Shown: positions 1 through 10,722 of the stretch, piece after piece
How the letters are laid out: every line of letters starts with the position of its first letter
Position numbering within the stretch: the first letter of the stretch is position 1
DNA from: Quillaja saponaria
Lineage: Eukaryota; Streptophyta; Magnoliopsida; Fabales; Quillajaceae
Length of the DNA stretch: 64,000 nt
NCBI GenBank assembly: GCA_029379385.1
Contig: CM055613.1
Coordinates: forward strand, 10,062,001-10,126,000
Direction of reading: 5' to 3'
Translations under genes and position numbers: made by a program
Notes under the pieces: model-generated
What the model was told of the DNA's origin: nothing
The model's database searches: none
What the model saw: only the letters and a program-made list of their open reading frames with translations

Positions 1-2658
1 ATGTTCTTCTTGTTGGTGAGAAAAAGGACTCTTTGTTTGTTATGTCCACAACTGAAGCTTATGTGGAGAGAACAAGCCGAAATGATGGTGCGTCGATTTG
101 GCATGCAAGATTGGGCCATGTGGGATACCAAATGTTGCAGCAAATTTCCTCTAATAAGCTGGTTGATGGTGTTCCAGTGATAAATGATTTTCCAAAATGT
201 GTAGTTTGCCAAGGGTGTCAATATGGAAAATCTCAAATACTTCCTTTCAAGAACTCGTCAAATCGCAGGAAGAATCCATTTGAATTGGTTCATGCAGATT
301 TGATGGGGCCAACTAGAACACAAAGCTGTAGTGGATTTCGATACATGATGATCATTGTGGATGACTATTCTAGGTATTCATGGGTATACTTTCTGAATGA
401 TAAAAATGAAGCATTCTCAAAGTTTCTAGAATTTGAAAATGTAGTTAAAAAGCAGTTTCAATTGAAGATTAAATGCTTGAGGACTGATAATGGAGGTGAA
501 TTCATGTCACATGAGTTCCTCTAGCACTGTGATGCTGAAGGCATAAATAGGCAGATGACCTGTCCTAAAACTCCACAGCAAAATGGGGTTGCAGAAAGAA
601 AATTAGCTCATCTTTCAGAAGTCAGTTTGTCTTTGATACATGGAAAGAATCTTCCTCGAGAGCTTTGGGCTGAAGCAATGAAATGTGCGTGTTATGTGAT
701 CAACCGTCTTCCTCCATGGTTAGGTATTAAATCTCCTTTTGAACTTTTATACAATGTAAAGCCTGATGTGAGTCATATTCGTGTGTTTGGTTCCATTTGT
801 TTTGTTCATGTTCCAAAAAGTAATAGAACTAAATTGGATCCCAAAGCAAAAAAATGTTTATTCGTAGGCTTTGATGTAAACAGGAAAGGATGGAGGTGCA
901 TGGATCCAATAACGAAGAAATGTGTCACTTCAAGAAATTTAGTATTTGATGAAGTGTCATTGTATTACAATCAAGAATGGCTAACTGCTGGAGATGCTGA
1001 CAGCAATTTGCACCTAACAGAAAAAGTTGATGATTCAATCAACTCTGAGCTATTTTCTCATAATGATGAAAACTTCACTAGCCAAGAAGGTTCTTTAGCA
1101 AGGGGGAGTGCTGAATGTTCTGACAGCAGGTTAAGTTCTTCAAAGATTGACAATGAAATACATGATACTTCCAGAAGATCAACCAGGGAGAAAAAGCAGC
1201 CTGGATATTTGAAAGATTATGAAGTTCATGTAAATCAGTCTTCGATCACTTCATGTTTCTTTGTAGGAGCAGTAGATAATAATGAGTTATCAAGCTATGA
1301 TGCAGCAAAAGGTATTCCAGAATGGGAGGCAACAATGCAAGAAGAAATAACTGCTTTGTTGAAAAATGACACGTGGGAGCTTGTACCAAAACCGGATGAT
1401 GTTCATCCAATAACCTGTAAATGGGTTTACAAGCTGAAAAAAAAGACGGATGGAACAATTGAAAGATATAAAGCTCGCTTGGTGGCACGTGGCTTTTCTC
1501 AAAACTATGGGTTGGATTATGAAGAGACATTCAGCCCAGTTGCTAAAATGGTAACTGTAAGAACTATTATTTCATTGGCAGCATTTGAAGGATGGAATTT
1601 GTGGCAGCTTGATGTAAAGAATGCTTTCCTTTATGGTGAGCTGGATCGTGATGTATTCATGGAGCAGCCACAAGGCTTTGTTTCCAAGCAATTTCCTCAT
1701 CATGTTTGTTGGCTCAAGAAGGCGCTATATGGTTTAAAACAGGCCCCGCGTGCATGGTATGGCAAGATTGCTCAATATCTTATTTTCTGCGGTTTTAAAA
1801 TTTCTGATTCAGATTCTAATATGTTTGTTAAGCTAGAATCAGAGAAGCGCATAATAGTATTGCTGTACGTGGATGACATGGTCATCACGGGGAATGATAA
1901 TGATGGAATTGCATGCTTACGAGATGATTTGGCAGTTCGGTTTGAGATGAAAATTTTGGGTGAAATTGGATGCTTAGAGATTAGAAGATGGGTATTTTAT
2001 ATCTCAGGAGCATTATGCTAAGAGCTTACTAGAGCGTTTTGGCATGGGGGAGTCCAAATCAATGTCAATTCCTATGGAACCAAATATGAAACTGAATAGG
2101 ATGAAAAAAAATTTTGACAGCTTGTAGGAAGTCTGATCTACTTAACCATCACAAGACCAGATATTGCATTTTCAGTTGGAGTAATATCTCAGTTTATGGA
2201 CAAGCCACAAGTTCCACATTTGGATGCAGCAAAAAGGATCTTGCGCTATGTGAAAGGAACCTTAAAATATGGGTTGAGTAAAAAGCAGCAGACAGTAGCT
2301 CTTTCTAGCACAGAGGCTGAGTATGTAGCAGCAACAATGGCAGCGCAAGAATGTATTTGGCTGAGACTGTTGATCAGAGATATTTATGCTGGAGTTGAGT
2401 ACACTATTCCAATTCATTGTGACAATGAAAGTGCCATAAAGCTTGCTGAAAATCCTGTGTTTCATGCCCGCACGAAACACATCGAAATTAAACATCACTT
2501 TATCAGAGAAAAGGTGCTTGAGCAAAAAATTGTCTTAGAAAGTGTGCGAACTGGAGAACAAGTAGCAGATATCTTTACTAAGGCTCTTACAAAGGAGAAG
2601 TTTGAGTCATTCAGAAATGCACTTGGGGTGACTGATGTAAGAATGCACTAAGGGGGAG
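1..2658 (+). mobile_element. Degenerate Ty1/copia retrotransposon, internal region (5' part outside window)
   Basis: This is the 3' part of a copia-type polyprotein. In order it shows a GAG-pre-integrase zinc-binding segment (WHARLGH, then CxxCxxCxYGK, about 97-230), an integrase core (HADLMGP, RTDNGGEF and the Glu of QQNGVAERK), a reverse transcriptase with YVDD near 1870, and the end of RNase H (LSSTEAEY, HCDNESA). It is broken several times. An in-frame TAG lies at 522-524 between two open blocks in the same frame. A frameshift falls near 1980-1990, just after a small deletion, and a second near 2115-2125. Near 2275 the sequence passes from the 'GTLKYGL' block straight to 'SKKQQTVALSS', so the first part of RNase H, normally several tens of residues with the first catalytic Asp, is missing. 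A purine-rich polypurine tract sits at 2651-2658, directly before the 3' LTR. The element cannot move on its own. Family assignment is certain; the lineage within copia was not determined. Confidence 0.95.
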
Positions 2659-2994
2659 TGTCAAAATTAGTGCATCTTACTGATTTGCTATTTTCTTATT
2701 TCTGTTTTAGTTTGAATAAATCAACCTCTTTACTTGATAAAAGAGACTGTTATGAGATAATTGCTATATTAGTGCAGGTTGTTACTAGTTAGTGGCAGTA
2801 TCTTAGGAGTTGAATCAGTAGGTTTTGTTATTCATACTTTCTATATATAGTTGTATTCAATGCTTTGTTTATATAGAAAGTATTCAATGCTTTGTTTCAA
2901 TAAGAAGTGCAAGAAATATATCTTCTTTCTAGAGAGAGTGTTTTCTGCAACCTGCACTTCTTGTTTATTTTTGCAACCTGCTTTTCTTGTTTCA
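2659..2994 (+). repeat. 3' LTR of the copia element
   Basis: It starts with TGTCAAAATTAG immediately after the polypurine tract. Inside are a TATA-like CTATATATAG (about 2840), a tandem duplication of an 18-bp segment (2853-2870 and 2880-2897), an AATAAG poly(A)-like signal, and a second short tandem duplication based on TGCAACCTGC. The right end is inferred as the TTTCA at 2990-2994, giving a TG...CA element of about 336 bp. An earlier TGCA near 2956 is also possible. The 5' LTR lies outside the window, so neither the borders nor the target duplication can be confirmed. Confidence 0.7.
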
Positions 2995-3590
2995 ATTTTT
3001 TTTGTTAGTTACTATTGGCATGGAGATTTTCTGAGTTCAGATATAGGGTATAGACCCAGTTATACTTGGCGAAACATTAATGAAGCAAAAGGAATCATTG
3101 ATAAAGGTAGTAGGTGGCCCGTTGGGGAGCGTTATCCGTCAGAATTGGGAAAGATTAAAGGTTGCCCAAACAAAATGGATTCTGGACTTGGTCTCCTCCA
3201 AAATTCCTACCATTTGATGCTACTGATTGAACCAGATTTAAACAGCAGGAATCATTCTCTTATGGATCAAATTTTTATGTCTTTTGAAGCCAAGCAATTA
3301 AATATATGCCATTGCTACTTGATGAATTTCTATTTTCCTATCATCACAACGCGTGCTTGTAAAGGAGCGATTCAAGTTAGCACTAATCTATCAAAAAGAA
3401 GCATTCAAGTTCCCACAAGATTTAGGAGATGCGGAGTTGCTGAAGGAAACCATGAGTCTATGTGTTTTTATATCTTCGTCATTGTGTGGACCAAATTAGG
3501 CAGAATCCGAAGGATGATTCTGACTGCTGGTTGGAGAGTTTTATCAATCAGAGAAGTAAATTAAATATGAAAATTATTACGTTTCCACGT
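2995..3590 (+). pseudogene. Decayed LINE (non-LTR retrotransposon) 3' ORF2 fragment
   Basis: The + strand translation contains 'GYRPSYTWRNINEAKGIIDKG' followed by 'SRWPVG' and then 'LIEPDLNSRNHSLMDQIF' and 'FEAKQL'. These match in order the segment after the reverse transcriptase of plant LINE ORF2 proteins (pattern G-x-x-PS-x-x-WR-x-I, RW-x-x-G, LI-P-x-x-WN). Near 3500 a different frame is needed to keep similarity, so frameshifts are present. There is no catalytic domain and no poly(A) tail in view. The copia LTR joins this fragment directly, so the copia element probably inserted into, or recombined with, an old LINE. Confidence 0.65.
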
Positions 3591-4317
3591 AAGAATTTGT
3601 TTCCTACGTAAAACTCCTTTCACATATAGATAAATATTATCTAAATTAATTTAAATCTGTATAAAAAAATTATTATTTTTTGAAAAATAAACCTACACTA
3701 CGATGATATCTTCCATCAATCTCATATATTCACGTGACAAATAATCTCATTCATGCGAGGGAAAAGACATGCTTATGAGTTATGCCTGCTCAATAATTCA
3801 GTCCTAGTAGTAATTAAGAAATTTTTTTGATACACTAAAAGTTCTCATCCAATAAATTTTGCATGGATGGCTGGGGCCCTTGTGCTTATTATTATTATTA
3901 TTATTAAAGAAACCGATATAATTTTAATTTAACTTAAATTTCAATACTGCAATTTATATGAAACAAAAATGTACTTACGTACTTCCTATGCTAAGGAGTC
4001 TTTAAATTCTTGAAATTAAAAAGTTTAATTAAGTAAAAATAAGAAAGTATATGCGGATATGTATCCCAACTATTAGTCTTATACACCAAGACAAATTTAA
4101 TACAAATTGAAGTAAAAGGCAAGGGTTATTCTCACGTACGTGGGAGTGAGTCTATTTTGTATTTGTCTTTGCTTCATATTAGAATTCAAAATTAAGCATG
4201 TTGGTGCAAATTGGTATGTTGTACGTATAAAATTATATAATACCCATAGATCCACTACTCTTTTCTCATTTTGCTTTACTTGCAAACCATTCAAATTGAT
4301 ATAAGGACTATTAGATA
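3591..4317. other. AT-rich intergenic stretch upstream of the NAC gene
   Basis: This is non-coding DNA with an (ATT)n microsatellite at about 3886-3905. It should contain the NAC promoter, but I could not place a convincing TATA box or start site. No further gene is seen. Confidence 0.5.
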
Positions 4318-6596
4318 ATGGGAAACCATCAAGAGGTAGATGTAGAACCAGGACTAACTGTAGAAGATGTACTCAAAGCACTGCCAGTTGGTTATAAGTT
4401 TAAGCCAACTGATAAAGAACTGGTAGTTCATTATTTGATGAAAAAAGTGTCTAATTCTAAGTATGTTCCAATTTCAATTGGTCAAGATATTCATGCTAGT
4501 GAATTCTATAGCAGGCCTCCTCATAACCTAGGTACTTTTCTTTTTTACGATGAGTTTTACATCTATCTCCTTGTTTTTTCTTACTCATTCTTCTTTTATG
4601 TTTTGAGCGGATTTCGGTTTACCAATTTAGAAAGCTTTTCTGTAGCTTCAGTTATAGGTGGTGTGTGATCTGATATTGCCTGAAGGGTGATGGATCAAAA
4701 ATCACTCTTTGATAAATGAAAGACTTTTATTATATAAAGGGGAAAGGGATTTTACTTCGTGTATATATGGTTTTAGTTACAATTGATGTGATCTGATATT
4801 GTCTTCGCCTGGAGTAGAGTGGTGATGATCAAAAATCACTCTTTGACAAGTGAAAGACTTGTGATAAAAAGGGGGAAAGGGATTTTACTTCGTGTATATA
4901 TGGCTTCAGTTACAATTGATGTGATCTGATATTGTCTTCGCCTGGAGTAGAGTGGTGATGATCAAAAATCACTCTTTGACAAGTGAAAGACTTGTGATAA
5001 AAAGGGGGAAAGGGATTATGTTTCGTGTACATACTATTTAAGGAGTAGAGTGATGATCAAAAAATCACTCTTTGACAAGTGAAAGACTTGTGATAAAGGG
5101 AAAAGGATTATGTTTCGTGTACAAATGGCTTCAAGTGATGCGATGACTTGTGATAAAGGGGAAAGGGGTTCTTTTTTGTGTACATATGGCTGATGCAGGG
5201 GAAAGGGATTCTGTTTCGTGTACATATGGCTTTAAGTGATGCGATCTGATATTGCCTTCACCTAAACTTCTGGAGTAGAGTGACTCTTTAAAGACTTGTG
5301 ATAAGGGAGGAAAGGGAAAGGTGTACATATGGCTTCAGTTATAAGTGATGCTATCTGATATTGCATTTTGCCTTAACTTCTGGCGTAGAGTGACTCTTTG
5401 AAGACTTGTGATAAAGGGAGAAATGAATTCTGTTTCGTGTGCGCTCTAATATTACCTTCGCCTTAACTTTTGGAGTAGAGTGATGATCGAAAATCACACT
5501 TTGACAAGTGAAAGAAGGGGAAAGGGATTATGTTTCGTGTACATATGGCTTCAAGTGCTCTTTGACATGTGGGAAAGGGATTCTGTTTCGTGTACATATG
5601 CCTTCAGCTACAAGTGATGCGATCTGATGGATCAAAAATCACTCTTTGACATGTGGGAAAGGAATTTTGTTTCGTGTACATATGGCTTCAGCTACAAGTG
5701 ATTCGATCTTATGGATAAAAATCACTCTGACATGTGGGAAAGGGATTTTGTTTCGTGTACATATGCCTTGATGGATCAAAAATCACTCTTTAGGGGAAAG
5801 GGATTCTGTTTCATAGATATGACTTCAATTACAAGTGATGCAATCTAATATTGTCTTTACCGTAACTTTAGTAGTAAAGTGATTGTTAGACATGATATGT
5901 TTTACATATTAGTTCTAATGGAATTTGTGAATGTTCTATGTGCAATATTTTTATATTCTTTTAAGAAGAAAATGTTAAATTAAAATAAATTGGTTTTGAT
6001 TGCAGTGTCATACTCCTATGGAGAAAGGGAATGGTTTTTCTTTGTTTACCAAGATGAGAATTACAGCAGCAAGAAGAAAAAGCTTCGAACGATTAGAGAT
6101 GGAAAAGGATTTTGGAAATCAAATGGAGAAGAATATTCCATCTTTGACTCTGATGGAAATGTGATGGCCTTTAAACTCAATTTCACTTATTTCAAAGGAA
6201 ACCTACAAAAGGCAAAGAAAACTCATTGGAGAATGAAAGAGTATCGAATGAAAGAGTCACAGGTAATTTAGAAATATTCTTTAATGAATGAGTCAAACCT
6301 AGTACTTAACTTACCTTCTACGAGCACACAATATGATATCTTAGACAAATTCATTAAGTCCTTTGTTTTAATAAATGATATTTTTTATAAAAAAAATTCA
6401 CAACATGTAAAATAATTCTTTTGTGCATATTATTAATTAATTTCAAAATTTTGTTTTTGGAGTTTTTCTTTCATTGTTAGCTAGCAACAGCTTGATGTTT
6501 TACCATATATCTAAACTCTTTCACCTATTTTTTACTCTGCAGAAAGAAGAATGGGTATTGAGCAAACTCAATAGAGGAAATGATTACAACAATTAA
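4318..6596 (+). CDS. Short NAC-domain transcription factor (3 exons)
   Basis: The encoded protein is a plant-specific NAC DNA-binding factor, expected in the nucleus. Exons are 4318-4531, 6006-6262 and 6543-6596. Junction phases agree (phase 1, then phase 0) and all borders are GT-AG; the product is 174 residues. Exon 1 carries subdomain A ('LPVGYKFKPTDKELVVHYL', about residues 24-42, with the classic LPxGxxFxPTDxEL pattern) and subdomain B. Exon 2 carries C and D ('EREWFFF', 'GKGFWKSNGEE', 'THWRMKEYRM'). Exon 3 encodes the end of the fold ('EEWVLSKLNR') and stops about eight residues later. There is therefore almost no C-terminal activation region, unlike typical 250-400 residue NAC proteins. 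Such a protein could act as a competitive or dimerising regulator (inference). The start is the first ATG in frame with subdomain A. Intron 1 (1.47 kb) is filled by a tandem repeat, listed separately. Confidence 0.88.
4668..5830 (+). repeat. Degenerate tandem repeat array filling NAC intron 1
   Basis: A unit containing GATCTGATATTG, then GATCAAAAATCACTCTTTGAC, GAAAGACTTGTGATAAA, GGGAAAGGGATT and TTTCGTGTACATATGGC recurs many times. The first full units are 133 bp apart (GATCTGATATTG at 4790 and 4923) and almost identical. Later units are shortened to about 40-110 bp and lose different parts. I count about 13 copies of the CGTGTACATATGG-type segment, some mutated, between 4758 and 5815. The array lies wholly inside the intron. 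The minus strand is open for short stretches (5034-5328) only because the repeat has few stops there; this is not evidence of a protein. Confidence 0.85.
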
Positions 6597-7361
6597 TGCT
6601 GCCTAAGGTTTATATACCAACTTTGTTCATGCAGCTGTCTATTAAATTACTTTCAGTTAGACAGACAGCAAAATATTCATATTCATTTGTACTTTTCCTC
6701 ATATTTTAATAATGATTGGCCATGCATTTTAATGTTGTTGTATACACCGATAATTTATTTTGGTTAAATCACATTCATACAAATTTCATTACTGAAATGA
6801 TTAAAAAAATAGTGAAATTATGTTTTAATCTCAATATGTTTTGAATTTTTCATTCAATTACACTCAAACAAGTTATAATTGAGTTGGTTCCAAATCATGT
6901 CATAATTTAAATTAAATTTCATCTCACTGAATCAAGTTGTGGAAAAAATTTGCTCAAACTCTCTCTTTCACTGCACCATAACCTTTAAAATCCTCAAGCT
7001 TTCTTCTAAAATAGCAATAAATTTTACAGTTTTAACTTAACATGTGAAAAAGACGCAAAACTTGAATTTAAAGAACCCATCAATGTTGATGTCGTTCAAG
7101 ACCGAAAACAGAAAAGTTTCATTTTTTTTTTTTTTTGGTTGCAAAATCAGTTGAATGAATTTGTGAACTAGGTTTGGAATTTCGCAAAATTCCCCCCTTT
7201 TGGGTTTTCATATTTTTATGAGTTTATTAAAATTAATTTAGATCTAATTCAAGATAAAGAAAGAGGTCAGACATAGATTGTAAAATCCATGTCCGGTGGA
7301 GTTTCACTCTATAGAGTTATTGTGGATTTTTTACAAGAACATGGAAATTGGTACCGCTATG
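6597..7361. other. Intergenic region between NAC and expansin genes
   Basis: AT-rich non-coding DNA with poly(T) near 7125. It presumably holds the NAC 3' UTR and poly(A) site. No further gene is supported. Confidence 0.5.
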
Positions 7362-7620
7362 TAGGGATGGAATTCAAACAGGATTGTTCAAATTCGATTC
7401 AAATAGCTGAGTTTGAATTCTTTTTGAAATTCGAGCTTTAATTTCGAATTCGGATAACATATTATTCGATTCGATATTTGAAAGGTAAGTTAAAATAATA
7501 TTCAAAATAACACATTTTTTTTTTAAATTTTAAATCAAAATTATATTTTATTTTTTATTTTAAAAAACTATCCTAACAAAATTGAAAATTTCACAATTTT
7601 ATTCTAATATTTCATCGTCT
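7362..7620 (+). repeat. ATTCGAA-rich MITE-like repeat, copy 1
   Basis: It begins with TAGGGATGGAATTC and contains repeated TTCGAAT, ATTCGAT and GATTCGATA words followed by an AT-rich body. The segment 'CGGATAACATATTATTCGATTC' parallels 'CCAGATAATGTATTATTTGATTC' in copy 2 (9295-9630) in the same orientation. The type resembles short non-autonomous DNA elements common in plants; this assignment is by appearance only. Confidence 0.5.
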
Positions 7621-7871
7621 CTCATAAAAGGGGATTGAGTTTTTGAGAAAGTTACATTTTTCCTAGTTCTTACTATTATTTCCTAAATGACTATAAAAAT
7701 TAAGCAACCACGTTAAATTATATTAATCCCAGTATTTTATAATTCACATAATTTAGTAAGACACTATCTTTTAATGCTTTTTTTTTTTTTTTCCTTTTCC
7801 ACCAAGAAAATTAAAGAGAATCATACATCACATATTTTGCATTATAAAAGCAGAAAATATTTTTCCAATTC

Positions 7872-8866
7872 TTAATTAAAATTCCTCCCCTCAAATGCTT
7901 GATTGAATTGCCAATTTTCAGGCACAATATTATCAGACTGCACCATCCTACCATCACTAGTAGTCACTTGAAATGACAAGATTTGTCCTTGTAATCTTAC
8001 AAATGTTTGCCAATTTTGACCCCAATTTCTTGTCATTTGTATCCAATTAGTCTTTGAACCCTTAATTTTCACATCAACAACTTGCCCAACACCTCCAACA
8101 TTGTACACTAACACTAGTAACCAATAAGGATTCCCTTTGAGCTCAAATTTAATACCACCCTGTTTGGAACACATAATTCTTCTATAAACAACAGGGACTA
8201 TTCCAGCTTTGTATTCTCCAATTTTTAGAAACATTGGCATGGAAAGGTCAAAATGCTTTTGTGGTGGGTTGCACCAAACACCTTCTGTTTTTGTGTAATT
8301 TGGAGGACAAAAATTTGTAGCCGTTACTCTGATTGACCCAACACCTTTCTTGCACCATTTTGAGTTTACACACATTATTTCGAAACAAGCTCCACATGTT
8401 GCTCCATCATTGAAGAGAACTGAGCTTAATGCTGTTGTCTCTAAGCCATAGCCCTGTTTGAATAAATCTCCATAACCACAAGCTCCCACTACAATGATAC
8501 AACAAAATAATTATACCAATTCATGATTATTTTTCAGAGAAAGTTAGTTTTCAATTCAAAACTAAGGAAACCAGGATGAGTTTAAACTCGGGTATCAATT
8601 CATTGGGCTAACAGCTCGAAATGAAACTCATTTATATCTCACCCGTTATAGTATATAAATCAAAGTTGAATTTAATAAATAAATAAAAATGATAGATATA
8701 AGAATATAGGATGCTACTTACTCATGGTTTCACCACCACTCATGTCACCATAAAATGTTGCATGGGCATGATCCCAACCATTCTCATACTGCTTAACCAA
8801 ACCATTTGCCACAAAGACGAGAGGCAGAGATAAAGCCAAAGCAAGCACTCCTTGAACGTTAGACAT
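7872..8866 (-). CDS. EXPA: Alpha-expansin (2 exons)
   Basis: The gene encodes a secreted wall-loosening protein that disrupts non-covalent contacts between cellulose and matrix glycans without hydrolysis. Exon 1 is 8722-8866 and exon 2 is 7872-8488 on the minus strand; the intron is GT-AG with a phase 1 junction and the product is 253 residues. Residues 1 to about 22 form a signal peptide. A GH45-like domain follows, with '[12 protein letters not shown]', 'GACGYGDLF', 'CGACFEIMC', 'TATNFCPPN' and the HFD motif at about 127-129. A C-terminal CBM63 domain follows ('[15 protein letters not shown]', 'NWGQNWQT'). The 'GDMSGGET' and '[13 protein letters not shown]' wording resembles the EXPA21-26 type rather than the GGGDASGTMGG of most alpha-expansins. 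The start at 8866 is chosen because it puts a hydrophobic signal peptide at the N terminus; an in-frame ATG 13 codons upstream is possible. The reading frame is intact. Confidence 0.93.
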
Positions 8867-9294
8867 TGTAAGTATATGCCTCTCAATCTTCAAATGCTTA
8901 CTCATGTGAAAGATTAAGGCTAATGACCACAAATATATGTAGACCTAAGAGGTAAAGTGTATTTCAAAATTTGAGAATAATTATTAAATACAACTCAGAC
9001 TTATCTTTCATATGCTCAAAAATGACATTAATTTGGCTCTTAAATTTGGAGAAATGTAATTAATTACTGCTGGGTTTATATATATTACTATGAGTGTAAC
9101 TGCAATGCATGCATTGAGGACACATCAAATGTACAACTGGATTCTTACCCCAAAAAAAAAGTACAACTGGATGGCTATGTCATTTGTTAGCCAAAAGGGT
9201 GAAGGCATAAAGTTAAATAAATGTCCTCAATTCTAATCAAACTGACCATATTGCCCATAGGTTTCTAGTTTCTAGTGTTTGGTTCATAGTAGGA
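8867..9294. other. Expansin upstream region
   Basis: Non-coding AT-rich DNA expected to contain the expansin promoter (minus strand). I could not define a single convincing core promoter. Confidence 0.4.
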
Positions 9295-9630
9295 ATTGCA
9301 ATTGGGGGGTGGGGATTTAGCATTCGAATCGAATTGAATGTTTAAAATTCGAAGTTAAATTTGAATCCAGATAATGTATTATTTGATTCAATACTCAAAA
9401 TAGCATTCAAATTCGAATTTAAAATATATTTTTTATTACAAAATTTAAATAAAATTTATTTATTTTCATCTAAATATCCTTAAAAAATCAAATATTTTAA
9501 AATTTATTCGAATTCAAAATTTTATTCAAAGACGGATATTCAAATTCGAATTTCAGTTGAGATTCAAATTCGAGTATGGGAATTTGAATAGTGCACTATT
9601 TAAAATTATTCGATTCGAATTCCTGCCTTA
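9295..9630 (+). repeat. ATTCGAA-rich MITE-like repeat, copy 2
   Basis: The left end contains ATTCGAATCGAAT within GGGGATTTAGCATTCG. The right end contains ATTCGATTCGAATTCCTGCC, whose reverse complement again gives GAATTCGAATCGAAT, so the ends form an imperfect terminal inverted repeat. The AT-rich body matches copy 1 on the other side of the expansin gene. No coding capacity. Confidence 0.6.
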
Positions 9631-10722
9631 ATTGCAATTAGAATGTAAAAATAGAGAGAATGTCATACCCAATTAATGAATGTGTTACTTTAGGATGTAA
9701 GCTAATATGGAAGTTGCATTAATATCTTAATTAATTGCTATGGCATCTACATTTTAAGGAAATTGGTATATACTAATTTATATCCACTAAAATTTAATCA
9801 AGTTTGTTATTTTTCTTTTCAAAGCAACCCAATTACTTAATTTATAATTGAAATGATTCAAATTGTCCTAGATGTTTGTGGAAAAAAAAAAAACTAGGAT
9901 AAATAGTACTTATGACAAAGCGCCAACATACGCATACCTTAATTTCACTGTCAACGTGAAAATGTAATTTGTACAACAATATTTAGGTATACTTCAAATA
10001 TATTTGTTAGATTTTACTCTGAAAAACATAATTCCATTGTAGCTGTATTGGGAGATAAAAAATAAAAAAAAACTAGTGCCTCAGCCTTTGATTATTTGCT
10101 TTCTCTTAAAAGCCCGTAAGGCAGCTGTTCTGCCAGAGACAGAGTCCCTGAGGTTCTCCCCTCTTTTCTTTGAGTTTTTGAGGTGTCCTCTATTTATAAT
10201 ATAAACACCACCTAACCGTTAAAAGAATAGAAGTAAATCTAGTGCACTCGACCACAAAAACAGTCGTCGAATTAACTCTTTAAACTCTCTTTATAGCCCA
10301 AATAATGCACATACTCAGTATAAAACTCAGACGCACCCCAACCATGCACATCGCAATTACAAACTTACCAAATCGGACATACAGGACATGATACCATGAT
10401 AAAATTACCACTCGTCTTTTACTAGAGGAGACTTTTCAATCATTTGCATATTCTAACACCAACAGCAATGGGTGACCAACTAAGGAACTTTTTATAATTG
10501 AAACTACCAAGGTTTAAACATCAATGAATCCGGATCTCACAAAAAGAAGTAACATCCAAGAAGTTAAGAGAACAAAGAAAATATAAATATTACAAGTAAT
10601 TGGGTCACCCTTCAATTCTATTAAATCAGGATTCAAGAACCCTCAACCCATTATCTTTCTCTGAACAAGAATGCTGCTACAAAATAAGGAAACCCTCTCA
10701 ACTGGCCATGTTTCCCTTGATC
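9631..10722. other. Intergenic region and Asterix 3' flank
   Basis: Non-coding. The part nearest 10722 should be the 3' UTR of the minus-strand Asterix gene. A less AT-rich patch at about 10090-10260 (CAGCTGTTCTGCCAGAG) does not resemble a gene or element I recognise. Confidence 0.4.

Noticed and set aside
1246..1530. Minus-strand ORFs opposite the copia reverse transcriptase
   Set aside because: They are shadows of the sense coding sequence and have no recognisable domain.
2851..3564. The 237-codon ORF over the LTR and LINE fragment as a real gene
   Set aside because: It starts inside the copia LTR and continues into LINE-like sequence with a frame change; it is a fused relic.
5034..5328. 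Overlapping minus-strand ORFs with repeated 'PYVHK' and 'PLSQV' words
   Set aside because: They arise from the intron tandem repeat read backwards; no start context, splice partner or homology is evident.
4668..5830. Could the regular repeats be a CRISPR array?
   Set aside because: Units are unequal and eroded, there are no uniform spacers or cas genes, and the locus is a plant intron.
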